Shown here in pieces: positions 32,920-44,900 of a stretch of DNA of 64,000 nucleotides. The notes under the pieces are model-generated. The model ran no database searches. It was not told the DNA's origin and saw only the letters and a program-made list of their open reading frames with translations. Location of the stretch: NCBI GenBank assembly GCA_033964015.1, contig CM066924.1, forward strand, positions 8,343,077 to 8,407,076. The letters run 5' to 3'. Numbering within the stretch: position 1 is the first letter of the stretch; each line of letters begins with the position of its first letter. This DNA is from Scolanthus callimorphus. Lineage: Eukaryota > Cnidaria > Anthozoa > Actiniaria > Edwardsiidae. The translations under genes and the position numbers were made by a program.

Positions 32920-35900
32920 ATGGCGGATGTTCTTGATGTTGAGATTGACAAGCCAGAGTTTCTGGACGATGAAGGAGAAGGTAGTTTGAATAAACGCGTA
33001 TAATACTCTGTATTTGATTTTTCAATCTTCTGACTAACGTATGCCGTATTTTAGATGATGTTCAGCGTGTGAAGCTGCGAGCAGCAAAGCGAAAAGGTCG
33101 TGGATTCGTCGGTAAGTCCTCGCAAGAAACGGAACGCGGACTTTCTTTTGAAATAAACTCAAAAGACAAGTTTTAAAGACTACTAACAAGACTAACTATT
33201 AAAGGACTACTTCGAGCTTACATATGAGTACCACTTCGATTTGCAAATAAAATCGGTGTTCGTTTCTGTATGGTTTATAATGTTGACGTTCCGACGTTTG
33301 TATCTTGCCATTGTCTTTTTAACCGTCTCGGACGATGGAGGTGCTTTTAGCATCTCGCTTCGGCTTTAGCTATGAGCATGCCATCTAATGTATGTCCAAT
33401 CACGTGAACAATCTCTCGGCATGCTAAAATATCAGACGCCTCGGAAATTAGGGATGAAAATCGATATCTACCCAGGTTGAACATCTTACCAAGATCTTAC
33501 CAAGATCTTTGCTACCGTACCGACTTCGAGTAACGTAACATTATACTCGCAAGCCGTGAGTTAAAAGTCGACACTCGAAAGACTCGCGGCTCGCGAGTAA
33601 TTTTATAATAAGGAGCTCATTAAACAAGTCCACTCGATCCACTCGAAATGCGGTTGCTCGCGAGTCTTGCGAGTGTAGGAAATTTACAGGCGAAGATCAA
33701 CCCATCTAGCGAGGGGATTCTTTTCATGTTACAAAACTAGAATTTCGCAAGAATTTCCAAACTACCGTAACGTTAAAATATATAGCTACCGTACAAAATA
33801 ATGAAAGTAATATTATTCGAAGCGTTCTTCTGACGTACCTAAGTTTTGTGAAGTCTATTTTTGAAGTGAGCGCAAAACTTCGAAGTTTAGGTTTGAATTT
33901 GTGCCGGCCTTCGTGCTCGATAATCAACAAACTAGTGAAAAGACACTAGAATGGGCTAGAATATTCGGTGAACGGTTTGGCCGATACCGGTAGTAATAAA
34001 CCACTAAATAATAACTATGAAAGTACTAAAGGTAAGCGCTCTTCTTTCGTGAGTTTTGTGGGGTTTATTTGCGAAGCGAATGAGAAAACCAGGAAAACTT
34101 CCAAGGCTTTTGAATTCGATCTATCTGCATTCAACAAACTTAGGAGCTACCATTTTAGCGACAAGACGCTAAGGGGTAATATCGCTGAAATGTTTCGCCG
34201 GTTTTCTCTCTTAGAAATAAAACACTAAAATAATAACTATGAAAACTTTATGCAAGCTTTCTTCTGGCGTAAGTTTTGTGTATTTTATTTACGAAGCGAG
34301 CACGAAAACTTCGAACTTTACGTTTGCAACAAAACATTAGCTAATTAGCGCAGCTCCATTAGCGACGAGACGCTAAAGTATCGGACGAGACGCTAAAGTA
34401 TCGTAGAATGTTTCGCCGGTTTTCTTTCCTAGTAATAAAACACTACATAATAACTATGAAATAATGAAAGTACTATAGGTAAGCGTTCTTCTTTCGTAAG
34501 TTTTGTGGGGTTTATTTACGAAGCGAGCAAGAAAACTTCGAAGTTTACCGTGGGTTTGAATTCGTGCCGGGCCTTCGGCTTCGGCGACTACGAGACGCTA
34601 AAACTTGAACTCGAAATTATGCGCCTGCTCGCGAGTCTTCGAGTGGAGTGTAGGAAATTTACAGGCAAAGATCAGCTCGTCCAAACCCAAGGAATTGTTT
34701 ATTATTTCAGAAGGGCTTGTGATCGTTTTCAGCGATGGATTCAGCGAATAATAGAGAAGTACAGCGCCGTAATTCTTAAACGCACATTTGTGTTTGGAGT
34801 CTAGAGTGGACAGAGTGATAAACAACAAGATGGCGCTGAACAAAATTTCCAGCGTATTCTTCAATAATCGCTTGATAAGAACACGCCACTTTTTCGTTGG
34901 AAGCTAGTATGATATTTTTATTTCAAGAACTTCTTTTAAACTGAATTTTAAGATTAAAAGAACAATATACGGGTGGTCTTCTTTCCTGAACAGGTTCGCA
35001 ATCTTCCGTGTAGTTTCGGTACGATGTTTTTGCTTTGGACGTTCATCGATAAAGTTCACTCGTTTGAACCTAGAGCCGGGTCAGTAGCAAAGAGTCTGGA
35101 AGAAAAAGGGCCAGTCACTCGCAACTTTTTGCATATCATGAATATTCCACTGAAAAAATACTCGCGAGCCGCAAGTCTTTCGAGTGTAGATTTTTGACTC
35201 GCGACTCGCGATTGGAGGTTACGTTACTCGAGGGCGGTACGGTAAGATCTTAACAAGATCTTGTCATAAGATCTTTAAAGATCTTGGAAGATCTTGCAAG
35301 TTCCTGTAAAGATCTTGCAAGATCTTTCAGGATCTTACCAAAGATCTTACAAATAATTTCATGAAATAAACAAGATCTTGCAAGATCCTGAGAAGATCTT
35401 GGTAAATCCTGCTAAGATCTTGACAAATCCTGAGAAATCTTGTCATGTCCTGCAAAGATCTTGAAAAATCTTGTCAGGTCCTGCTAAGATCTTGAAAATT
35501 CTTGTCAGGTCCTGCTAAGATCTTCAAAATTCTTGTCAGGTCCTGCTAAGATCTTGAAAATTCTTGTCAGGTCCTGCTAAGATCTTGAAAATTCTTGTCA
35601 GGTCCTGCTAAGATCTTGCTAGACCTTTGTATGAAATCTTATGGCACAGCTTAGATTTTAAACCCCAAATTTGAGGATTACCAGCTACGTATCTGCCATG
35701 TCTCTTCATCAGGAAATGTTCTCCACGAGTAAGCACCATAATAAAGACATAAACAAAATACTATCAATCAGTTAATCAATTTATTTCTTTTTAAACTTTT
35801 CCAAAACTATACATTTTCATATGAAAAACTTTGAGTATATCTAAGAAAATTGCTTGATGCTCATTGTTGAAGAAAAATGAATGACTAAAACATTTCAAAT

Positions 35901-38900
35901 TCACACAGATTTTACTCAATAAGTATGAGTTTGATATTATGACATGCTGGCATTTATAAAGTAATCAATATAATCATAAATTGAGATGGCAGCTCCCTCT
36001 TGCTTGTTTCATCATTTAGCTGTTAAGAGAACAGTGACATTGCATAAGAAATTAGAATGAAATGTGGGAAGATTGTGCATGGGTATAGACCTCTTTACCT
36101 TGGACGTAATGTTGTCCCATTTCAGATCATGTGGCATTCCCATGAGTATTCTTTCTTTGTTTTTCTGCTATGCACCGAAGGATATATGAATATGGAAGCA
36201 GCTCAAACAAAGAAAGAATATTCAAATGATTGTCACATGATCTAAAATGGGACAACATTAGAGGTCTATTGCTAGTTCATGGGGAGTCAATTACACAACA
36301 AAGAGAGAACTACTGAGAAGTTCTTATAAAAGGATCAACCTTAAAATTGTGCCTTTATTCATGGCTAATGCGTATTTCATCATTTTGTGTCCAACAAAAT
36401 CATTTGTGGTCGGTCCCTAAAAATTCATCTCCTGGGCCCTTATAAACCACAAATAGAAATATTTCAGTCATTAAGAGCTCTCCCCTTTCTGAAGACCTGG
36501 CTACGCCGGGGGAGGGGGATTCACAACCTTAATGTTTACTGCATTTTTTGCCCCCAAAGGGGCCGGGGGTCACAACCGATTTTTCCTTATGTTTATTGTA
36601 TTTTTTGTTCCCAAAGGGGAACCCCCTCCCCCCCAGCTACGCCCCTGCTCTCAATAAAGAGGAAAAGTCAAAGCCCATTGATTAAGAATTACTCATTCTA
36701 TTTCTAATCAACTAAACAATGAAGTATAACTTATCAAGGTGGCCCAAAGCGATTGTAAGCTAAGACTTATATTCAAAACACAGGCTGAAATTTTCACAGA
36801 GTTCGTCTTCGGAGAACAAAAAAGTACTTGAATGTGAAATTTAACCGTAAGATGTAAGACACACTTTTTTATCGCTTTTTGGAATTTGCATACAAACAAC
36901 AAATACAAAAGATCCTCTACAAATTGGCTGATTCGTGGTTGCCAATAAAAAAAGCTAGGATTTTGATCCGTGAAGCCTGCTAGTAGGCGTTGGATGCTGT
37001 TTTTATTGGAAAAATCTCGGAGTTCGAAGTCACGAGCGCCATTTTGGATTTTTCACTCGGCCCAGGACGCACGTCCAAAAATCCAAGATGGCGCTCGTTG
37101 GCCCTCGCGACTACAAAACTCCGGGATTTTTTATTTATCAATCCACAAATCCTAGCCTTCTAAACATATTTCAGTTTCAAACAAGACAGACACACATAAA
37201 CTTGAGCAGACCGAAAAAGTATTTTACCGGTAGAGTCACTGAACACGAGGCCAAACAAAGGCAAACGAGTAGGAAACCGTCGAGTGTCGTTGTTTGCACG
37301 GACAAGATTCTAGTTTTTTGGCGAGAATCTTGCACATTCAGGTAATACATGCTAGGAATTTACCACTTTATAAGATTGTGATATGAAGAAATGTAATACT
37401 AGTTAGTTATCTACAAAGTTCCGAAAGCATTAGGCCGAATTGCTTGCCTGAATATAAATCGATCCGCTTCTCGTAGTAGAAAACCCTCAGTTTAGCGTGC
37501 AGATTTCGCGTAAATAAGCGATTGGTTTAAATACTCACCTGAACAGCCAAAGTCTGTTACATATTCCTTTCGCGGCTGTATGGCATCCATATTCTCTTGA
37601 ATTTAGTCGAAAGTTCTTCATAAAGATGGCACACATCCTAACGACTTACTTGCTCGAGTGACCGCTCAAAGTTCAAATGCGGGTCACGTGACCAGCAGAC
37701 CTTTAACTCCGAACAGGAGCCCCCGCACATCGGCACACCACAGGTTTTATTGCTCTCTTTTCTAGTTTCTTTTATTTGATATCTAGACTTTCAACAGAAG
37801 TCTAAAAAAATAATAAACAAAAAAAAAAGAAATGATTCACGGAAATTAATTATTTTTACTTTTTGTTGTAACTTTTGATAGTTTTTTTTCATCAAAATTT
37901 TATCAATATTTCAATTCATGAATGCCATGATACAACATAAAAAATGGAATGAGGAATCCTCCGCTCATTTTTCACTTTAAATATCCCCTTGTACTGTACT
38001 GATTGAGAGAAAAATACAGTTGTGACTGTCACCTCATAAATTGACGAAAATTGATGTTTTTTAAAAAACAATAAAATACTGGAATGATCCCTCTCTACCT
38101 CTGGCAGTTTTTTGAACTTGTAAAGTTCACAAGAACTTGTTGTTGATATATTTAAAAATTTGCCAAGATCAATTAAGATCTTACAAGAATCCTGAAAGAC
38201 ATTGTAAGAATTTGTTGTCAAGATTTTTATAATATCTTGAAAGATCTTGCCAAGATCAAAGAAAGATCTTATCAAGATTTTGTAAGAATCCTGAAAGATC
38301 TTATCAAGACATTGTAAGAATTTGTTGTCAAGATTTTAAAGATATCTTGAAAAATCTTGCCAAGATCAATTAAGATCTTACAAGAATCCTGAAAGATCTT
38401 ATCAAGATTTTGTTGTCAAGATTTTGAAAAGATCTTGAAAAATCTTGCCAAGATCTTTGAAAGATCATTCAAGATCTTACTTGTCTTTCTCATTGCAAAA
38501 GTCTCAGTAAGATCTTTCCAAGATCTTGTCAGATCCTGATAAGATTAAAGTAAGATCTTGGGAAATCTTTCTTGGATCAGAGTCTTGGCAAGATTTAATA
38601 AGATCTTACAGGATCTTTCAAGATCTTGGAGGATCTTACAAGATCCTGGCAAGACCTTCAACCTGGGTATCTCGAGCGTGATCCACGAGTAAACGCAAGA
38701 TTGGGACATTCCATTTTTTTCTGCTCCCCCCCTGTGGAAGACAAAAATTCGACCTTTATTTTCGGATTCCTGAAAATAGCCTTGTCGGATTCATTAAATT
38801 GTACACGGACCTGTCGGATTGGTGAAAATGGACCTGTCGGATTCATTAAATTGTCCACGGACCTGTCGGATTCCTGAAAATGGACCTGTCAGATTCTCTA

Positions 38901-41900
38901 AATTGTAACCTTCGGAAATAATAAAGGCTACACAGACCTGTCGGATCTAAATTGGCCAATTTTGGGCCTGTCGGAATTTTGTCTTCCACAGGAGCGGATA
39001 AAAAATGAAATGTCCCATTAGGAGCCCAGAGCTCAATTAGTAGAGTTTGTGGTAGTTGGTGTGGTTTTTGTTTAGCAATTTGACAATACTGCTGGTTTGG
39101 GAATCCTTAGTGATGTTGATTGTTTAATATCCAGTAAACAACTGTTGTTTGTACTCGCTTTTCTTTCATATTTCAGGATTTGTAACAGGCGAGTTTGTTA
39201 TTTCGACTAAGTCGTGATGAGTATTTCAAGAACACATAAGCCCATGGAGAAAGAAATGCAGGCATAAACAACATGAGCCAGAGCAGGCAGAATTGTAGAC
39301 GTTTTTTCGATGTGCATCACTTTTCTGTGAAACTGTAGTAGCAGAGTCTAATATTGTCAGCTTCACTGGCTGTTTTGAGCTGCCCCGTGACGCCTGGCAA
39401 ACCACTAACACTGATCTTCCCTAAAGGCAAACATTTAACTTTTACTCATGGGACATTGTTGTTTTGGTAAAAACATATCCTGAGCTAGTTTTTAATGCTG
39501 TTTAGAAGATACGGTATGACAGCTTTATTGATTCGCCACCTTGGTCAACAACATAAACAATGGACTAGGCCGATTATTAAGGCGACTCAATTACTAAATT
39601 ATCTAGAAAAAAAGTTGCAGACATTCAAAGATAACCCCAGAGCAAACAAATAAAGCGTTTCCTAAATACTTTTAGTATGAAGTTCATTTTGCCTGTAGAA
39701 ATCTCAAAATAGCCATCTACAAACATTTTACTGTTGATCTACCAAATTGAATGGAACATTCATGTATTGTGTGGTTCCAGAAAATATCCATACCCCCTCC
39801 ACAGAAGGGTGTTGAAAAGTGACCCCCCCCCCCACCCCTCTGGAATTTCCAAGGAAAAATACAGTATTTGTATGGACAAATGATCAGTTAAATTGACCCC
39901 CACCCCTCCGGAATTTCCAATGCCCTTCCGTAGGGAGGGGGAGGGGGGGGGGGTATGGGTAATTTCTGGAACCACACATTGGCTCTTTAATGTGATATGT
40001 TTACTATGTGATATGTTCACATTTTGTTTGTCAATGATTGCCAATAAGGAAAATATGCTTTAATAAATAAACACACAATTGTTTTTCGAAGGTGAAAATG
40101 CATCTACCAAGCAAGAAGGTTATGAGAGTATTGAGGGAGGACAAGGAGGAGAGAGTGGCCGGCAAGATGTGAGTACCCACATTTTTATCTCAGGCCAGTC
40201 TAATCATGAACTGTCCCTAATGTCACTGAACCAATAGAGTTGATTATTTTCTTGAATCCATCAAATCATGTGTTCAACTTGGCTTGCAAAGGGTCTGGAC
40301 CAGACCCTGGCTCTTGATGAGTCACATGTTTCAGTTTCAGTGTAAGCAAAAAAATATATTATAATTATATTATTTACTAGCTCGTAAAATACTGGTATTT
40401 CACAATCTGGACCTCCCATCAGGGCCCAACATTAAAGTTTTTGGCTAGGCACCATTGGCGACTAGTTAAAATGATTTAGTTGCCACATAAACGTGGATCT
40501 CAGCTGGACTCAGAAAGTTAGGGTTCCATTTGGCGACTAACTCTAACACTTTAGTCACCAAGCCCCAAATGTAGTTGCCATTGGCGACCACATGGTTGCA
40601 GTGTCGGGCTCTGCCCATATTTGTTTGCATTACAAAAGACTCCTAATGAGATATACATCTGCATTTGGATGCAGTCTGCTGGCGAGCTACGGACGCTAAT
40701 GTTGGATAGGCCGTCCCCGAGGAGACTCGACCTGATGATGATGAATCTTTAAATGAACTTGAGTGTTAGCTCAAGTCAGCAAAAACTTATGAAACCTTTA
40801 ACCATATTTACCTTTTCTGTATATTTGTATTTTTTAGCGGTTGAGGGGTGGATCCTATTTGTCACCAATGTACATGAAGAAGCCCAAGAAGATGACATCC
40901 ATGAGTTGTTCTCAGATTATGGAGAGATCAAGAACCTTAATGCCAACCTTGACAGACGAACTGGCTTTCTGAAGGTTAGGCTTTGATTTTATTTCCTTTT
41001 GAAATGGTCACCTTTTTAAGTGTCAAGTCGAGGTGAGTAAATCCATTTCCCGAGTCAAATCCGAGTCCGAGTCAAATCCGAGCCCAATTTACGAGTCAAT
41101 GATAAAAACTGCAGTTATGTATATATAACTGATTTAGAATTTGAGTCTAGGGCTCCAGGTAATTACACTTTGTTTATTTTGGAACAGAATGCATACATCG
41201 ATACCGTATAACACGTCGACTGTGGCCCATCGTTTGCCCTCTTATAAACCTGAGCTTATCTGTCTTTTAAAAATACCAACTAGCATTTTGCAAGTCAGCT
41301 GAAGTCAGGCCTTTCATTCTCATTAAATAATTAATTATAATTGATATGCTATATAGTATTTTCACGTCGTAGAGCCGTAGACCTTTATTGGCATTTAAAA
41401 CTGTGAGCCGCAGGTGAGTAAAGGTCGGACACGAATATTTTAACTTACTATTTTAACTTCTGTACTTATATTAAATTGCATTGCAAATGAAAGAAATTCC
41501 AGATGCACAAAAACCGGCAGTCATTTTGTATGAGCCACAGAATTTCCAAAATGGCTACCCCCCCCCCCCCCCCCCCCCCATGCATATAGAATTTCTGAGC
41601 GGTTAAACTAGCTTCCAACTATGCCCCCTATGCAGACAGAATTCCGAGCTTGAAAACCCCCATTAAGAATTTCCAATTGCTGGCCATTCCAGGGATACAT
41701 ATATTTTCTGAAATTGCCCATTTCAAAATCATGAGCTTTTCCTTGCGACCTCCACTTGACACTCCAACATGCTACTTTAGCCATTCCATGCTCAACTAAA
41801 TAGCGCAGTTTATGTCAATCTATCTCATGTTCCAACTGTAAGCCCTTTCTCTTTTTCAGGGGTATACTTTGGTTGAATATGAGACCTTTAAAGAAGCCCA

Positions 41901-44900
41901 AAGTGCATTAGAAGCTCTAAACGGGAGTGAATTACTAGGACAGACCATCTCTGTTGACTGGGCATTTGTTCGTGGGCCAGCCAAGAAATCCAGGTATGTC
42001 ATTCCATGGACTGTAGAGCACAAAGATCGAGAGAGGCATTGCAATCTACTCCATGGAATGTAGAACACAGAGGCCGAGAGATGTCAGGCATACTGAAAAA
42101 TGAACTGCAATGTACTGCCATCTTGGCTATTCATTTCCTAGTTTCTTCTAATTGTTGGCCAGATTTGTTCTATTTTCCTATTTGCCGCAGCTGCCCCCTA
42201 CCACTTGACACCCTACATCATTACATAACTTTTACTTTTCCAAATGTACACCATTGATAAAACTGCAAGGTAACAAAAAAGCTGTAGAATGGAGGTCACA
42301 AATCATGACACGCTGTATGTTTATACTTCTTCATAACTTCTTTATCTGTTTCTCTAACAGCTTCTAACAAAATTTCTAATCAATTTTTAATCAATTTTAT
42401 TTTAAAAAACAAAAACCCGATTACATAGGATCATGCCCTGCAAATAGCAAAGCTAGTCAAGGCAGGGTATGTTGAACAATATTTAACTAATCTCCGCTTA
42501 CTAGGGCTAACGCTCAGAAGCACACATGGGACCATTTCATTAGCACGTTAGCTTTCACACAAGGTTAATTCCTTATCTCCACTCTGTTGAACTTAGTGCT
42601 ACGCGGCCACAGGCTTGCCTGAACTTCTACATATATTCACTTCATTACCGCGAACATAACATCTAATTTACCCCGACCTGCTCCCAGTCTGACCTGGATA
42701 GCTCAGCTGGTTAGAGCATCGGATGTACAATTCTGAAGGTCGTGGGTTCGAATCCCTCTCGGGGTCAGAGATTTTTTCTCTTTCTCCGCTTACTAGGGCT
42801 AACGCTCAGAAGCACACATGGGACCATTTCATTAGCACGTTAGCTTTCACACAAGGTTAATTCCTTATCTCCACTCTGTTGAACTTAGTGCTACGCGGCC
42901 ACAGGCTTGCCTGAACATCTACATATATTCACTTCATTACCGCGAACATAACATCTAATTTACCCCGACCTGCTCCCAGTCTGACCTGGATAGCTCAGCT
43001 GGTTAGAGCATCGGATGTACAATTCTGAAGGTCGTGGGTTCGAATCCCTCTCGGGGTCAGAGATTTTTTCTCTTTCTCCGCTTACTAGGGCTAACGCTCA
43101 GAAGCACACATGGGACCATTTCATTAGCACGTTAGCTTTCACACAAGGTTAATTCCTTATCTCCACTCTGTTGAACTTAGTGCTACGCGGCCACAGGCTT
43201 GCCTGAACATCTACATATATTCACTTCATTACCGCGAACATAACATCTAATTTACCCCGACCTGCTCCCAGTCTGACCTGGATAGCTCAGCTGGTTAGAG
43301 CATCGGATGTACAATTCTGAAGGTCGTGGGTTCGAATCCCTCTCGGGGTCAGAGATTTTTTCTCTTTCTCCGCTTACTAGGGCTAACGCTCAGAAGCACA
43401 CATGGGACCATTTCATTAGCACGTTAGCTTTCACACAAGGTTAATTCCTTATCTCCACTCTGTTGAACTTAGTGCTACGCGGCCACAGGCTTGCCTGAAC
43501 ATCTACATATATTCACTTCATTACCGCGAACATAACATCTAATTTACCCCGACCTGCTCCCAGTCTGACCTGGATAGCTCAGCTGGTTAGAGCATCGGAT
43601 GTACAATTCTGAAGGTCGTGGGTTCGAATCCCTCTCGGGGTCAGAGATTTTTTCTCTTTCTCCGCTTACTAGGGCTAACGCTCAGAAGCACACATGGGAC
43701 CATTTCATTAGCACGTTAGCTTTCACACAAGGTTAATTCCTTATCTCCACTCTGTTGAACTTAGTGCTACGCGGCCACAGGCTTGCCTGAACATCTACAT
43801 ATATTCACTTCATTACCGCGAACATAACATCTAATTTACCCCGACCTGCTCCCAGTCTGACCTGGATAGCTCAGCTGGTTAGAGCATCGGATGTACAATT
43901 CTGAAGGTCGTGGGTTCGAATCCCTCTCGGGGTCAGAGATTTTTTCTCTTTCTCCGCTTACTAGGGCTAACGCTCAGAAGCACACATGGGACCATTTCAT
44001 TAGCACGTTAGCTTTCACACAAGGTTAATTCCTTATCTCCACTCTGTTGAACTTAGTGCTACGCGGCCACAGGCTTGCCTGAACTTCTACATATATTCAC
44101 TTCATTACCGCGAACATAACATCTAATTTACCCCGACCTGCTCCCAGTCTGACCTGGATAGCTCAGCTGGTTAGAGCATCGGATGTACAATTCTGAAGGT
44201 CGTGGGTTCGAATCCCTCTCGGGGTCAGAGATTTTTTCTCTTTCTCCGCTTACTAGGGCTAACGCTCAGAAGCACACATGGGACCATTTCATTAGCACGT
44301 TAGCTTTCACACAAGGTTAATTCCTTATCTCCACTCTGTTGAACTTAGTGCTACGCGGCCACAGGCTTGCCTGAACATCTACATATATTCACTTCATTAC
44401 CGCGAACATAACATCTAATTTACCCCGACCTGCTCCCAGTCTGACCTGGATAGCTCAGCTGGTTAGAGCATCGGATGTACAATTCTGAAGGTCGTGGGTT
44501 CGAATCCCTCTCGGGGTCAGAGATTTTTTCTCTTTCTCCGCTTACTAGGGCTAACGCTCAGAAGCACACATGGGACCATTTCATTAGCACGTTAGCTTTC
44601 ACACAAGGTTAATTCCTTATCTCCACTCTGTTGAACTTAGTGCTACGCGGCCACAGGCTTGCCTGAACTTCTACTCTAATAGAAAAAAGGTTTTCTTTCA
44701 TCATAATAGATTACAGCAATAGCAGTGATACAGCAGTTCTAAAATAAATATACAAAGTACAATATTACTAAAGAAAATTGTAGCACAAAGGAAAGGAAAA
44801 TACCAACCTTGACATTTGCGGCCTCTAGTCTATCAACGACCAAAAATAAACTGAATTCTATAAGTTTATGTAATCTTTTATAAAACGGAAAAATATCAAC

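Larger units (their letters stand above)
33471..38667. mobile_element. 5.2 kb TIR element with AAGATCTT arrays, in RBM8A intron 2
   Basis: Outer TIRs are CCCAGGTTGAA at 33471 and its complement ending at 38667, flanked by TATCTA and TATCTC (five matching bases). Inside each end lie arrays of AAGATCTT and AAGATCCTG. The left array is interrupted by another inverted-repeat block (33510-35247). The centre holds smaller MITEs but no transposase, so it is non-autonomous. Confidence 0.6.
42491..44674 (+). repeat. Tandem array of a 292 bp tRNA-like repeat, 7.5 units, in RBM8A intron 5
   Basis: Period is exactly 292 bases in all seven steps, and total length is 7 x 292 + 140. Each unit has a tRNA-like 76-mer, a TTTTTT run about 10 bases after it, then a conserved non-tRNA segment. 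The only change I see between units is CTGAACTTCTAC versus CTGAACATCTAC. Units 1, 6 and 8 carry the T form. Near identity implies recent amplification or homogenisation. The array is transcribed in the same direction as RBM8A. Confidence 0.9.

Noticed and set aside
36489..36652. Apparent TIR element with CTGGCTACGCC and AGCTACGCCCC
   Set aside because: Both ends are in the same orientation, so it is a fragment with direct repeats of the CGTAGC family, not a complete element.
40753..40837. Upstream in-frame ATG giving an alternative RBM8A start
   Set aside because: It lies in intron 3 before a good acceptor, and the peptide is unlike Y14, which has its N-terminus in exons 1-3.
42491..44674. 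CRISPR-like regular array
   Set aside because: The unit is 292 bp with no unique spacers, and the genome is animal; it is a tandem repeat.
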